This document shows, in pieces, positions 21,935 to 31,908 of a stretch of 64,000 nt of DNA. The notes beneath the pieces are model-generated. The model was not told where the DNA came from. It ran no database searches and saw only the letters and a list, made by a program, of their open reading frames with translations. Source of the stretch: Nemertoderma westbladi (taxonomy: Eukaryota; Xenacoelomorpha; Nemertodermatida; Nemertodermatidae); NCBI GenBank assembly GCA_032718475.1, contig JAUCBJ010000759.1:1-64000 (forward strand), read 5' to 3'. A program made the position numbers and the translations under genes. Numbering within the stretch: position 1 is the stretch's first letter; the number at the start of each line of letters is the position of its first letter.

Positions 21935-22308
21935 ATACCGGTATTTACAATAGGCTTATTATATTTATTTCTATAAATTTTAGGTTGAAATCATACCGGT
22001 ATTCTGTAATTAATTCTAGTTTGTAATTATACTTATATATATATACTATAAGTGTAAACTGCATACCGGTATTTACGATAGGCCTATTATCTTTATTTCT
22101 ATAAATTTAGGCTGAAATTATACCGGTACTTGTAATTAATTCTAGTCCAGAATTATATATACTACAAACTGTAAGCTGTATACCGGTATTCCCGATAGGC
22201 CTATTATATATTTATATATATTTGTGCTAAAATTATACCGGTATTCTGTGATAAACCTAGTCTGTAATAATACTTATATAGTTATATATACTATAAGCAT
22301 ACCGGTAT
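21935..22308 (+). repeat. Series of seven ATACCGGTAT palindromes
   Basis: The palindrome ATACCGGTAT (one copy ends in AC) starts at about 21935, 21993, 22063, 22120, 22180, 22235 and 22299, one every 55-70 bp, often beside AATAGGCCTATT and GCTGAAATTA phrases. It ends about 135 bp before the gag ATG. Copy C keeps at least five at similar spacing. It looks like a worn tandem repeat of about 60 bp whose best-kept part is the palindrome. Confidence 0.8.
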
Positions 22309-22443
22309 TCTAATATATTATATATATCACGCTACACTGAGTAGCAGTATCGGTAATTAATTACTAGGCTAGCAGTTAACTCTGAATTACTAGACTTGCT
22401 TAAACTGTAATATAGCAGTAGGCATTCAACTGTGCAAACCAAC

Positions 22444-25400
22444 ATGTCTGATACTAAACAGAACCTGTCAGACAGTTTATTAGATGTAACTATCTGCGAC
22501 TCAGACAGAGGTGTAGAACCGTCTAGTCCTAAGTTCAGTTCACCTCCCACTGTGAGGAAGGTCATCCCTCCAGTAGTAATAACAGAACCTAGGCTGGTCC
22601 AACATCGTAGGTCTATCATAGGCACTCGAGCTCAGGTCAAGCGGGACCAAGAAGCAGCGGAACAGCAACAACCCGCGAGCCAAGAACTTATTTCTCAGCG
22701 GCCCGACAGCTCCAGTAGTGAAGATACTGTAGAACTGACACCCGAGCGCGGAGCAAGGATGACGGATGCGGTTTATTCGGATCCCCTTCTCATCCTTCCT
22801 GCAGCCGTACTCACTAGGTTATTGATCGCGGTGGAAGAACACCAGATCGATTGGGCGAGAAGTAAGCGATCAACTAAAGATCGATATGAGGGATACACAA
22901 GGGAAGAACTGAAGTCTATGGTCGAGTCACAATGGAACTTCCCCGGACCCGGACTCCCATTTGATTTATCAGAAGCTGCCTGGGAAGACATACACCGGAT
23001 GGGAGTAGCCAAGGAAACCATCGATCCAGCTGTGTGGAAGAGGTCCGCAGCCGGATACGCACAGGGATTCTTCAGCTCTATGGAGCGAGTAGAAAAACAA
23101 CTGTTTCAACAACCAAAGGGACCTCAAGAGCAGGGACAACTGCTTTATCAAGTTAGAGAAAGAATTCTGCGAATCAGGCTAATATTATCAGCCTTTGAAG
23201 AGGCTTCTAAAAGAAGACAAGACACGTCGTTGCAAGTTGCCGTAAAGACTTGGTTTCAACGGGTGAGTCGCCAGGTTCAAGGAACAGCTCAGTGGAAAGC
23301 TCAGCTGGAGGAGCGCTCAACCCATGGAGAATCAACGGACGCTACTTTTTCCCAAGTGGAAAGTGAAGCGACGGCAGAGAAACCGCATAAGAGGGATGCC
23401 ATTGACATCTATCTGTCAGACTATCAGCGTTTTTTGGGAGATGAAGAGTTGAGGAGAAGGTTAGCGGGACTTAGTCCTAATAGTGAAGGAGCCCAGCGTG
23501 TGTTGGATGCAATTGATGTGGATAGGTTAGCGGCGAACCAAGCTAAATTCGATGAACAACTCCGCATCGCCAAGGTTCAAGAAGAACAAGTAAAGAAAAA
23601 ACGTATAGAAGATAGAAAGACAGCAGCAGCGGCAGTGGCAGCGGCAGAAGCGGAACGAAAAGCGGCAGAAGTGGATAGAAAAGCGGCAGAGGCAGCGGCA
23701 GAGGCAAAAGCGGCAGCGGCAGAGGCAAAAGCGGCAGCTGCAGCAGTAGAAGCCGAAAGAAAGGCGGCCGAAGCGGAAAGAAAGGTGGCAGCAGCAGAAG
23801 CGGAAAGAAAGGCGGCCGAAGCGGAAAGAAAAATAGCAGTGGCAGAAGCAGAACGGAGGGCATCTGAAGAGACAACCCAACTAGAGTTGGAAAATCTTCA
23901 AGAGAGACAAGACAACGTTAATAAACAGTTAACAGCTAGTAATATGCAGATGATGAATCGATCTACTCCCAAACGACAAGGTTATACATCATCTGAGGAA
24001 GGCGATACCACCGACACTGAAGGCGGAGGAAATCGATCTCGCCTAAGCAGACGTAAAAGAACATTCCACCGTCAGAAATTGCCTGATTTGCCTCCAGCTG
24101 TTAGAAGGCAACTAAATAACACCAACTTAGCGAGTACAGAACCCACAGACCAAATAATTACAATAGAGAGACTCCCTACTATAGTAGATGAGCCTGAAAT
24201 AATTAGGCCTGTTCCCGAAGCTACTCTTTCGGTCGTAGAGACACCTGTACTCCCTGAACCTACCTCTCAATTCCCGTTGCACAGCACTAAGCTACCTGTG
24301 CCCAGCAGAACAGCCCATGAGACAGTTCATGCTCTGGACTCCGAGCGAAATATTCATGATTTGTCGCCCGTTGTCCCTCGTCCGCCCGCTACAACGTTGG
24401 CGGATCCCGTTTCGGCGGTTGATTGGGTGGACGAGAGACGGCGGGGGATGGACATTCTCCTCGGAAAGATGGAGGAGAATCAAATGCGCTCCTCCCAACA
24501 GGTCCGAGAGTTAGAAGGGACTGTTCAACAGTTAAAGGGAACCGTAAAGGAAAGTAGGTTAGAGTTGCAGGAAGTGCAGCAAAATATCGCGCTAGAACGT
24601 GATAAATTAGTAAATTTACAAAAGGGTATACCACCACCCCTTGTAACAATGTGTCAACCTGTTAGGTCTGAAGTATCTCATGCGCAAGGTGTGGAGCCTA
24701 CACGCATCTATACTGCTAGCGAAGTAGAAACTCCTATAGTGAACCCTATTAAGGGTAATTATAGACCTGTTGATAATGATATTCCCTATAGACCGGATCA
24801 TAATCCGAGAAATTTATATACCGATAACTCGATATTAAATAACACGATGGCCCAAGAAAGTTTTACGCGTCAAATGGCTAGAACCGAAGCCCGGCAAGCG
24901 GTAAAGGTGGGAGAAATCGTCAAGTTCAATGGAGATGAGATGAAATGGTTACCTTTTAATGAATATTACAAAGATAACATACAGAACTCTGTCCTATCTA
25001 ATGGAGAGAAACTTAGATTCCTCATCGAGTCCTTGGAAGGATCTCCCAAGTTAATGGCGTTAAAGTTTATTGGACATCCAGACGGATTAAGACAAGTTTG
25101 GGATACACTAAACATCAGGTATGGTAATAGGAATAACATAGCTGGGTATTTGTATGCAAAGTTGGTAGCGCCCCGAAAGTTTATTAGCAGCGGAATTATA
25201 GAATTTTCCGATGAGATTCAGGAGATCTGTAGACAATTAGATTGGCTAGGTAAGTCTCATGAGTATCAGAATGCTATGGTTATTAGAGCAGTGGCTTCTA
25301 CTTTACCGAAGGGTGGAGTAGGTACACGCTGGGATAAGAAAGTGTTATATATGATGGAACAACAACGACGAGACCCTACCATGGCTGATCTCATGTCATT

Positions 25401-27501
25401 CCTAGATGGAGAAGTGAAATTACAGCTCCTGAAACTGTCCAGAGAGAAGACACCGGAAAACAAGGTAAGTGAAAAACCCGTCTCTAGGAGAAAGGTAACA
25501 CCAGTGTGTTATACCGAAGACGGCGAAAGCCAGACTTCTCAAGGAGAAGATAACGGGAAAGACACTGATAGATCTTATTACGTAAATAAAATGCCTAAAG
25601 ATCAGGTAAGTAAATTCAAGTCTCGAACAAATGACAGGAGAGAACAGGTAAGAAAAACTCCTCCTACGTCTCCCAAGAGAATTCATGTAAGAAAGCCCGA
25701 GGAAAGAACAAGTGTGCACCACACAGCACAGGTTAAAGTAAGTAACATCAAACCCAAATGTGTGCTGTGCGACGGGCCCCACCGCTTGAATATGTGCGAT
25801 GAATTCTTAAAGAAATCATTAAAAGAGAGACGGGAAGTCATGTGGGATAAGCGGTTGTGTTATAATTGCCTCAGACGAGGACACCAACGGCGAACCTGTT
25901 ACTCCGACGCAAGGTGTGCAAAGTGCGGTGCGAAACATCATATCTTGTTGCACACTGAATTCGAGCGAAATAGTCCGAGTCAGGTGAGTGATTCCGAACT
26001 ACATGTCCAATTCAGTGATGTGAACGACACTGATCAATCTGAGATGGAAGGATTCTATACGGACGAGTTCTCCGACGAAAACGAATCCTGTTACTTAATA
26101 AACACCACCGCAGTGTATCGAGCACTCATGTATGAGAAAGACACAGACAGCGACCTCACCCTAACTACTTCAGATCAACAACAATCTTGGAAAGCGCCAA
26201 CTTCAAATGTAGGAATCCGAGAATTTCCTGTAGTCCAGTTACGGGTCCACGGACCTCAGAAGAGCTATATAGTGAACGCCCTCCTGGACTCCGGCAGCAC
26301 AGGAACATTCATCGATAAAGAACTAGCCGAAGACATCTTTGCTGGACAACCCAAGTTCCGAACCAAGCTAAACATGTCAGGGATCATGCAGGTTTGGAAA
26401 TCTGCTGTGGCTGCCGACTATTATATAGGTGAGTTGTCCACTCCACAGGATAAACTAGGAGAACACAGCATAAGGTCAGTCAAAATGGTGGCAATAAAGA
26501 ACTTCGCTACCACCCAAGTGGAACCTTATAATTGGGACGAAGATGATCATGCCCAACAACTTAACATTCCTAGATTCGACACTGATTATCCTGGAGTACA
26601 AATATTAATCGGTCAAAACGCGCATGAGGCGCTGGAGACATTGGAGAAACGACCTGCTCAACCGCAACCACTTCAGACCTATGCGGTAAGAACTAGAGTA
26701 GGTTGGTACCTTACTGGACCTTCCCGAAGAACGCTCAGAGAAAGACTGCTTCAAGATCGCGTCTGCCAGGTGAGTGAATGGGAAGATGATACTAGTGAGG
26801 GAGACGACCCAACTGAGGGAACACCATACTCCTCAGATAATGACGATATTAGCTCCAATGTAGATCAATGGAGATATTGCCCCACGAAGTTTAATCCAAC
26901 TGACATCGCTTCCAGAGGAGCAACTCCACAAGAACTGACAGATACTACAGACCGGTTAGGTGAACCCGACTTCCTGAGTAAGGAGGATGAATGGCCTCCC
27001 CCCCATCTTACTCCGACTGAGATTAGACCAGCCAAGGGAGCGGAGAAAGTCAAACCTAAAACCCGGACGGGTGGATCAGAGTTATTTGAACCCGGGATAG
27101 ATCTGTCGGTATTACATATTGCCAGGGACGACGCCGTGGATCTGGACCTCCCCACCGCGAGTGGATCCTTCATGAAGATCAGAGAGAGCGATTGGAGCTC
27201 TGGAACATCAGACGTCTCGCAGGGACTCTCACCTCTCCTGCAGGGAGCGATGGACCACTATAGCTCCTGGAATCGGCTTTGTAAGGCCGTCGTGTACCTA
27301 GAGCGATGTTTCTATCGTCACTATTCCAGGACGAAGAGGAAACCTGGAATTGTATTCGGGATGCAGCGACTCAATCACCCAGTCGGTCGTTTGTGTTTAC
27401 CGGAAGGGAATGGAGGACTCTCCGGAAACTGTGGAAGGCAAGATTCTCTTCCCACGACCACCTCCCTAATCCTTCAAACATCTAGGGACTCCATAACGTA
27501 A
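22444..27501 (+). CDS. Gag-protease polyprotein lacking RT, copy B (1685 aa)
   Basis: One open frame from ATG 22444 (MSDTKQNLSD; the upstream in-frame GTG is ignored because the ATG is conserved in copy C). Residues ~390-495 form an Ala/Glu/Lys/Arg-rich coiled coil (AEAERKAA units). Residues ~820-985 are a DUF1759-type BEL capsid region (FNGDEMKWLPFNEYYKDNI). About 1105-1165 has Cys/His clusters CVLCDGPHRLNMC, CYNCLRRGHQRRTC and CAKCGAKHH. Near 1280 is the aspartic protease LLDSGSTGTFID (catalytic Asp), followed by LIGQNAHEAL and VGWYLTGPS. Residue ~1475 is WRYCPTKFNPTDIASRG, which in BEL elements lies after RNase H; SSWNRLCKAVVYLERCF near 1630 is also pre-integrase. The ~95 bp between protease and this point are a Ser/Asp-rich linker, so RT and RNase H are deleted in frame. 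The ORF stops before any integrase core. Confidence 0.9.
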   Translation: MSDTKQNLSDSLLDVTICDSDRGVEPSSPKFSSPPTVRKVIPPVVITEPRLVQHRRSIIGTRAQVKRDQEAAEQQQPASQELISQRPDSSSSEDTVELTPERGARMTDAVYSDPLLILPAAVLTRLLIAVEEHQIDWARSKRSTKDRYEGYTREELKSMVESQWNFPGPGLPFDLSEAAWEDIHRMGVAKETIDPAVWKRSAAGYAQGFFSSMERVEKQLFQQPKGPQEQGQLLYQVRERILRIRLILSAFEEASKRRQDTSLQVAVKTWFQRVSRQVQGTAQWKAQLEERSTHGESTDATFSQVESEATAEKPHKRDAIDIYLSDYQRFLGDEELRRRLAGLSPNSEGAQRVLDAIDVDRLAANQAKFDEQLRIAKVQEEQVKKKRIEDRKTAAAAVAAAEAERKAAEVDRKAAEAAAEAKAAAAEAKAAAAAVEAERKAAEAERKVAAAEAERKAAEAERKIAVAEAERRASEETTQLELENLQERQDNVNKQLTASNMQMMNRSTPKRQGYTSSEEGDTTDTEGGGNRSRLSRRKRTFHRQKLPDLPPAVRRQLNNTNLASTEPTDQIITIERLPTIVDEPEIIRPVPEATLSVVETPVLPEPTSQFPLHSTKLPVPSRTAHETVHALDSERNIHDLSPVVPRPPATTLADPVSAVDWVDERRRGMDILLGKMEENQMRSSQQVRELEGTVQQLKGTVKESRLELQEVQQNIALERDKLVNLQKGIPPPLVTMCQPVRSEVSHAQGVEPTRIYTASEVETPIVNPIKGNYRPVDNDIPYRPDHNPRNLYTDNSILNNTMAQESFTRQMARTEARQAVKVGEIVKFNGDEMKWLPFNEYYKDNIQNSVLSNGEKLRFLIESLEGSPKLMALKFIGHPDGLRQVWDTLNIRYGNRNNIAGYLYAKLVAPRKFISSGIIEFSDEIQEICRQLDWLGKSHEYQNAMVIRAVASTLPKGGVGTRWDKKVLYMMEQQRRDPTMADLMSFLDGEVKLQLLKLSREKTPENKVSEKPVSRRKVTPVCYTEDGESQTSQGEDNGKDTDRSYYVNKMPKDQVSKFKSRTNDRREQVRKTPPTSPKRIHVRKPEERTSVHHTAQVKVSNIKPKCVLCDGPHRLNMCDEFLKKSLKERREVMWDKRLCYNCLRRGHQRRTCYSDARCAKCGAKHHILLHTEFERNSPSQVSDSELHVQFSDVNDTDQSEMEGFYTDEFSDENESCYLINTTAVYRALMYEKDTDSDLTLTTSDQQQSWKAPTSNVGIREFPVVQLRVHGPQKSYIVNALLDSGSTGTFIDKELAEDIFAGQPKFRTKLNMSGIMQVWKSAVAADYYIGELSTPQDKLGEHSIRSVKMVAIKNFATTQVEPYNWDEDDHAQQLNIPRFDTDYPGVQILIGQNAHEALETLEKRPAQPQPLQTYAVRTRVGWYLTGPSRRTLRERLLQDRVCQVSEWEDDTSEGDDPTEGTPYSSDNDDISSNVDQWRYCPTKFNPTDIASRGATPQELTDTTDRLGEPDFLSKEDEWPPPHLTPTEIRPAKGAEKVKPKTRTGGSELFEPGIDLSVLHIARDDAVDLDLPTASGSFMKIRESDWSSGTSDVSQGLSPLLQGAMDHYSSWNRLCKAVVYLERCFYRHYSRTKRKPGIVFGMQRLNHPVGRLCLPEGNGGLSGNCGRQDSLPTTTSLILQTSRDSIT

Positions 27502-27800
27502 CAACATATGGAGTGGGTGTGTGACTCTATTATTTTGTATTTGTTTTATTTTTATATTTATGTATGTATTATTATGTAATTTTATTTTAATCGTTTTATT
27601 TAATTTTATTTAGTAGTAGGGTATTTTAGAGATTATTTAGTAGATTAGTGCAATATATATGCGCGTTTATTATTTAATTACGTATATTATATATTTAGTG
27701 CGACGGCGAGAAATAATTCTTTTTCTCTTTCCTTACTGCCCGTATTATATTATAAATACGTGACTACAGTAAGATGAAATGTCCGTACTTATTAAAGTAC

Positions 27801-27806
27801 AATAAA
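27801..27806 (+). terminator. Candidate poly(A) signal AATAAA (copy B)
   Basis: Same position relative to the ORF stop (about 300 bp) as in copy A. Confidence 0.35.
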
Positions 27807-28046
27807 GCCTCTACTATATTTAAGTATTATTGGTAGGCAGAGTATTAGGAATGCAAAGTTCAGATCCTCGTGTCTCGGCTAAACCAAGCTCTGGGTAGAC
27901 CTTGGAAACGACTTGCCTCTTCACACTGACATTGCTTCGTGCGATATTGCTCTCATACCGTATATTAAATAATACATATAGTAGCGTGATGTCCCTTTAA
28001 CAGTAGCGTATAACGCAAAATAAATCTGTTAAACCCTTTGACCATC

Positions 28047-28335
28047 TGTAATTCTAGTCGATTAAGATATCGCGGCACCCACCGATATACTTGAAAGACA
28101 AAATTCTAGAATCAGTGGTTAACGTCCCCAGACAAGTTCTGGAATATACTGGTGCCCATCCTAAATATTAATTATTAATATTTACAAAAATCTGTCAAAT
28201 ATCAGATCCTTTAAAATTCTAGTCGATTAAGATATCGTAGCACTTACCGATACTCTTAAAAGGACAAAATTCCTAGAATTAAGGATCCTATGTCCCCAGA
28301 CCTGCTCTGGAATCAAATTGTGTCAATTTAACATT
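28047..28335 (+). repeat. Imperfect direct duplication with internal hairpins (copy B)
   Basis: Two units of about 160 bp, as in copy A, each with AATTCTAGTCGATTAAGATA and the pairable CCAGA/TCTGG end. Here both units keep the TATCG(C/T)(G/A)GCAC stretch. Confidence 0.7.
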
Positions 28336-29147
28336 AAATAATAAAATTTACGGGAATAAATTTAAATTCATATATTTTAATGAATTTAATAAATTGCAAT
28401 TTATACAATTTATAACATTCCCAAAATTCCATTAATTAATAGATCATGGGAGCGGAGATTCACTCTATTAAGTGTATTTGTGTGCGAGAATCTCCAATGT
28501 ATAGTCAATAGCCGATAAAATTCATAGAATCATGTATAAAGGGGATATTGACCATTAAAGAATTACTATTAAATAGCATCCCAGATCTGTATGCATGAGA
28601 ATTACCCTAATTCTACCGCTAGCTTTCCATAATGTCACCATGGCAACAACCATGCTAGAATTAGAAGTGAGTTAAAAGAACAATAAAGGGCTTGCGTATT
28701 GAATAACATACGGAATAAATAGCACACCGCTAGTATCCAAGGATACATAATAACAACGTGACATTCTGGAAGGCACTTGACTAACGGACAAATGACCCGA
28801 ATGTGTGATAGAATGTGTACCATTTGTGACTGTTACGTGGAATTTGTGCGTTTGTAGGTGAATGTTACTACTAAGGTGTGTTTACAGTAGCGAGTCGCAA
28901 TTGTGAAAGTAACCCTAACTCTCCAGTAAGAACCTGAAGTATATCTAAGCCTTTGGGAGGGACGGTGGAGTGGCTCGTGCTGGTTGTTGTGGTCGTTGTG
29001 CAGCTACGACGTTGGCGATAGGCACATCGGCGAAAGTACACCAGCGCTGAGGATCTCGCACTGTCCGGGGGCAGAGAGGGGTAGGCAGCGACGCCCGCTC
29101 GCCTAAATATGAACTCATTATAATATGGATAAACTTATATAGCAGAT

Positions 29148-30664
29148 ATGATTGAGTTGATAGAAGATGATCTTGGTATCAGGGAGCGATATACTCTACC
29201 TTTACAAGCGTTTGTTGATAGCTTGATACGCGGCGACGCTGGTCCAACTACTACGGAGGACGATGTCGTTATATCTAACCGCCAATCTCCCGGGAGCAAC
29301 TTGCGCGTGGGTTGGACTGTAGAAAATTTACCGCTCGCTATACGCATCGTAATGGTATGTATATGGACTTCTTAACTACTGGTCATCCTATCGACCTACA
29401 CGATACGAACGATATAGACACCAAAGGGAAATGGTTTATTTAAATATCATACCCAGCGGAAGCGGAACGACGAACTGAGACTCGAACACGAAAATTCTAT
29501 TCGAAACCGACTCGAAAGTGCAGATGTCGAAGAGCCGGATAAACGCAGCGACTTCACCAAATACCTGGAATTCTTGAGAGAAACCTATCTCGATATTACC
29601 AGTCAACAGAATCTAGAAACTCGATATCCTCAAGGTATACATCATGACCGCATGGTAGGACTCAAACGGCTCTATTCCACTATGATGTATCTTACCGCCG
29701 ATCGATCGCTACCTGTTGTACCGGATAGCTTCGAACGGATGGAGGAATATTGTAAGCTGGAGAAAGATCACTCGCGTTTCCCCTACAAGACGTGCGTTTT
29801 GGTATTATTGCGATGAATGCCCAAGACCCAACCAACAAACGGAAAGACATAAACATCCGCGGAGACGTTGCTTTAAACACGGTTTTACTCGCTATACTTA
29901 CGGGAGTTTCGAGCGAAACTTGTTTGATGTATCCCCTACGCTCGTTCGACTTAGACGATCCTTAAATAAACCTATGATCAGAGTTTCGGAATACTCGATC
30001 AGAACTCCTCATTCCCTAGTGAGACTTCAGATTCTTGATCCTATTAGTATGACGGATCCTCCCGAGCTGTACTCACTGTTCAAAGATCTAGTGTTACCTG
30101 AACAATTAGTCTGTGGCACCCGGTTGTGGGCTTCCTAGATATTAGCCCATCCTACCTAGCCGGATTGGGACGCGGACATTTAATATCGCCGTTTAACCCT
30201 TACCATCGTCCCGGCTTAACACGATATAACCTGTCACTAAAGTGGCGGAGAACGTTGTACCAAACGAGTTAAACGCTATTCTACAAAGATCAGAAAGGAA
30301 ACCTGCGTTTGTTCAGATAAACGTAAGTTGTAACAGCAAGTCCAAGCGATAAACGAATTGTCTTTATCTCAGTTCGATTGTGAAATCCAGAATCTCTAAG
30401 AAGATATCGAACTTAGACAACCCCATTCTCTGCGAGAGTTTTTGGATGAACGTATCCAGCTACGAGCGGAGGAAAATCAGCTCGAGGAGAAGCATATCGA
30501 AATGGCGGATACCCCGACCATAATCCTACACCTTCTGATGCAACCATATTGCACCCTTCACCCAGGATTTATAGCCCTCCTAGTAAAGTGGCTCGCCCCA
30601 AAGAGAAAAGGACTCTTGCTAGCCTCAAAAACTGCGTAAACGCCGTCTGCGTAAGAAAGACTAA
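29148..30664 (+). pseudogene. Decayed second ORF of the element, copy B
   Basis: The same broken frames as copy A: MIELIEDDLGIRERYTLPLQ, RETYLDITSQQNLETRYPQG, NKPMIRVSEYSIRTPHSLVR, LREFLDERIQLRAEENQLEE and a basic tail ending RKKD at 30662-30664. Differences from copy A are a handful of substitutions, and the frame breaks are at the same places. A Cys/His-containing frame (YYCDECPRPNQQTERHKHPR) overlaps another protein-like frame (NAQDPTNKRKDINIRGDVAL), so which one was coding is uncertain. No known domain is recognised. Confidence 0.55.
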
Positions 30665-30734
30665 CTGTTTAGAGTATCTTTATATTTTAGAAACTGTGAT
30701 TTGTTATATTTTATAGACTTAAATCCCATTTTCT

Positions 30735-30742
30735 GGGAGCGG
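30735..30742 (+). other. Polypurine tract of copy B
   Basis: GGGAGCGG directly precedes the 3' LTR start. Confidence 0.6.
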
Positions 30743-31908
30743 TGTAAAAGCTTTTGCGTCATTAACCGGTTATTTTCCCTTAAAGTACTCTGTAGTTGGT
30801 TTGCCAGGCATAAAAAGGCCGTGTCCTTGCTGTACTGGTGTTTTAGAGGACATAAAAGTCATTTCTTCTGTATTTGTACTGTATTTGTACTTTAGAGGAC
30901 ATAATCCACAATCTCGTGACGCGATAAGCTGGATACTCTTGAAAACAGTGTCGCTACCATGAAGACGGCTAACAGCTGATATTGCCACGTCGACGTTTCT
31001 TTGTTTCTTTGTTCTCTCGTTGTTCGGTTGACCAATCAGAGCGTTTTTTGTCTCTGTGTTGGAGGTGTGTACAGAACTCAGTAGTTCAGTGTTATGTTTT
31101 TGCCCAGAGCCTAAGAACCGGCTTTTGGCACCTCCGTGTTTTCAGTCTTTAGTCTTACATTAGTAGGCTCAATTATAGAACGTATATCTGTTATCACGAG
31201 TTACACAAGTTAACTCATTCACTTAATAATCATTTATACATTAATATTACTGCTTTTACTGTCGGTTATTCATTATATTGGTTGATGAAATATTATATCG
31301 GAATACTGATCAATAGTCAGACACCCCACCTTCTTGATATACTAAAGGTTAGAGAGACCGGTTACAGATAAACGATTGCGACCTATGTTGAGTGGTTTGA
31401 AGTGAATCTAATGCTATTTCATATGCCCAACATAAATTGTCTGTTGCTCTCTTTATACGTGACCAAATTTAGTGAAGGTCGGCAGATTAGTGTGCAGTAT
31501 TGTGCAGCATTGTGTATGAGTGTAACTGATAACAAAACATCTCCTAAAGAATGTGCCATATACGTGAATCTATAGCCTTTTCGTTGTGTCTAGTTTAAGT
31601 CATAACTCTGTTTATATATTTAGAGCGCCACGTCCTAAAGGAACTGTTAATATTTCCCGAAAGTGAATAATATTTGTCAGAGATTATATATTACGATCAG
31701 TCGAATAATACAGTATGCTTACACCATCAATCATTAAGCCCCGAACTCAGTCTCCCGGGTATATCCAACGGGTGAATGATTGCGCATAGACTGGCTTCGG
31801 CTAATGTAGTGTATCAAATACTCGTCATAGGCTAAAGACTATCTATCATCCAAAAGACATTCTAATTTTGGCAGGTTAAACTGTCAAAGGTCTTTAAAAG
31901 CGCAAACA
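30743..31908 (+). repeat. 3' LTR of copy B (1166 bp)
   Basis: TGTAAAAGCTTTTGCG to GCGCAAACA. Nearly identical to 19256-20430 apart from a 10-base deletion near 31194 and about ten substitutions. Similarity to the middle LTR ends exactly at ...GCGCAAACA; the next bases differ (CAACC here, ATAAC there). Confidence 0.88.

Larger units (their letters stand above)
20431..22443 (+). other. 5' leader of copy B
   Basis: A 2.0-kb untranslated region from the LTR end to the gag ATG. No clear primer-binding site: the first 40 bases contain TGGATTGCGGTG, but the equivalent place in copy C does not keep the TGG. It contains the direct repeats and palindrome series listed separately and several short meaningless frames. 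Confidence 0.7.
27502..29147 (+). other. 3' non-coding region of copy B between its two ORFs
   Basis: Matches copy A 16026-17659 almost base for base. It holds AATAAA at 27801-27806 and the duplicated hairpin block at about 28047-28335. No ORF. Confidence 0.7.
19256..31908 (+). mobile_element. BEL/Pao-like element, copy B (full length, 12.65 kb, lacks RT)
   Basis: LTR 19256-20430, leader 20431-22443, a single gag-protease ORF 22444-27501, AT-rich spacer, decayed second ORF 29148-30664, polypurine tract and LTR 30743-31908. The two LTRs differ by only about ten substitutions and a 10-base indel, so the element or its duplication is young. The total length is that of a complete LTR element, yet RT, RNase H and integrase are missing, so it could only move with enzymes supplied by a relative. 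The bases after the 3' LTR are CAACC; the matching left flank is lost because the shared LTR joins copy A. Confidence 0.92.

Noticed and set aside
26760-26868. A true intron at the RT deletion (GTGAGT...TGTAG)
   Set aside because: The 95-bp piece is open, in frame and codes for a Ser/Asp-rich linker. The donor phrase is one of several V-S codon pairs in the ORF, and no branch/polypyrimidine signal is evident.
29716-30138. Zinc-finger-like frame YYCDECPRPNQQTERHKHPR as a real domain
   Set aside because: It overlaps another protein-like frame, the Cys/His spacing fits no known finger well, and the tract is frameshifted. Kept only as part of the decayed second ORF.
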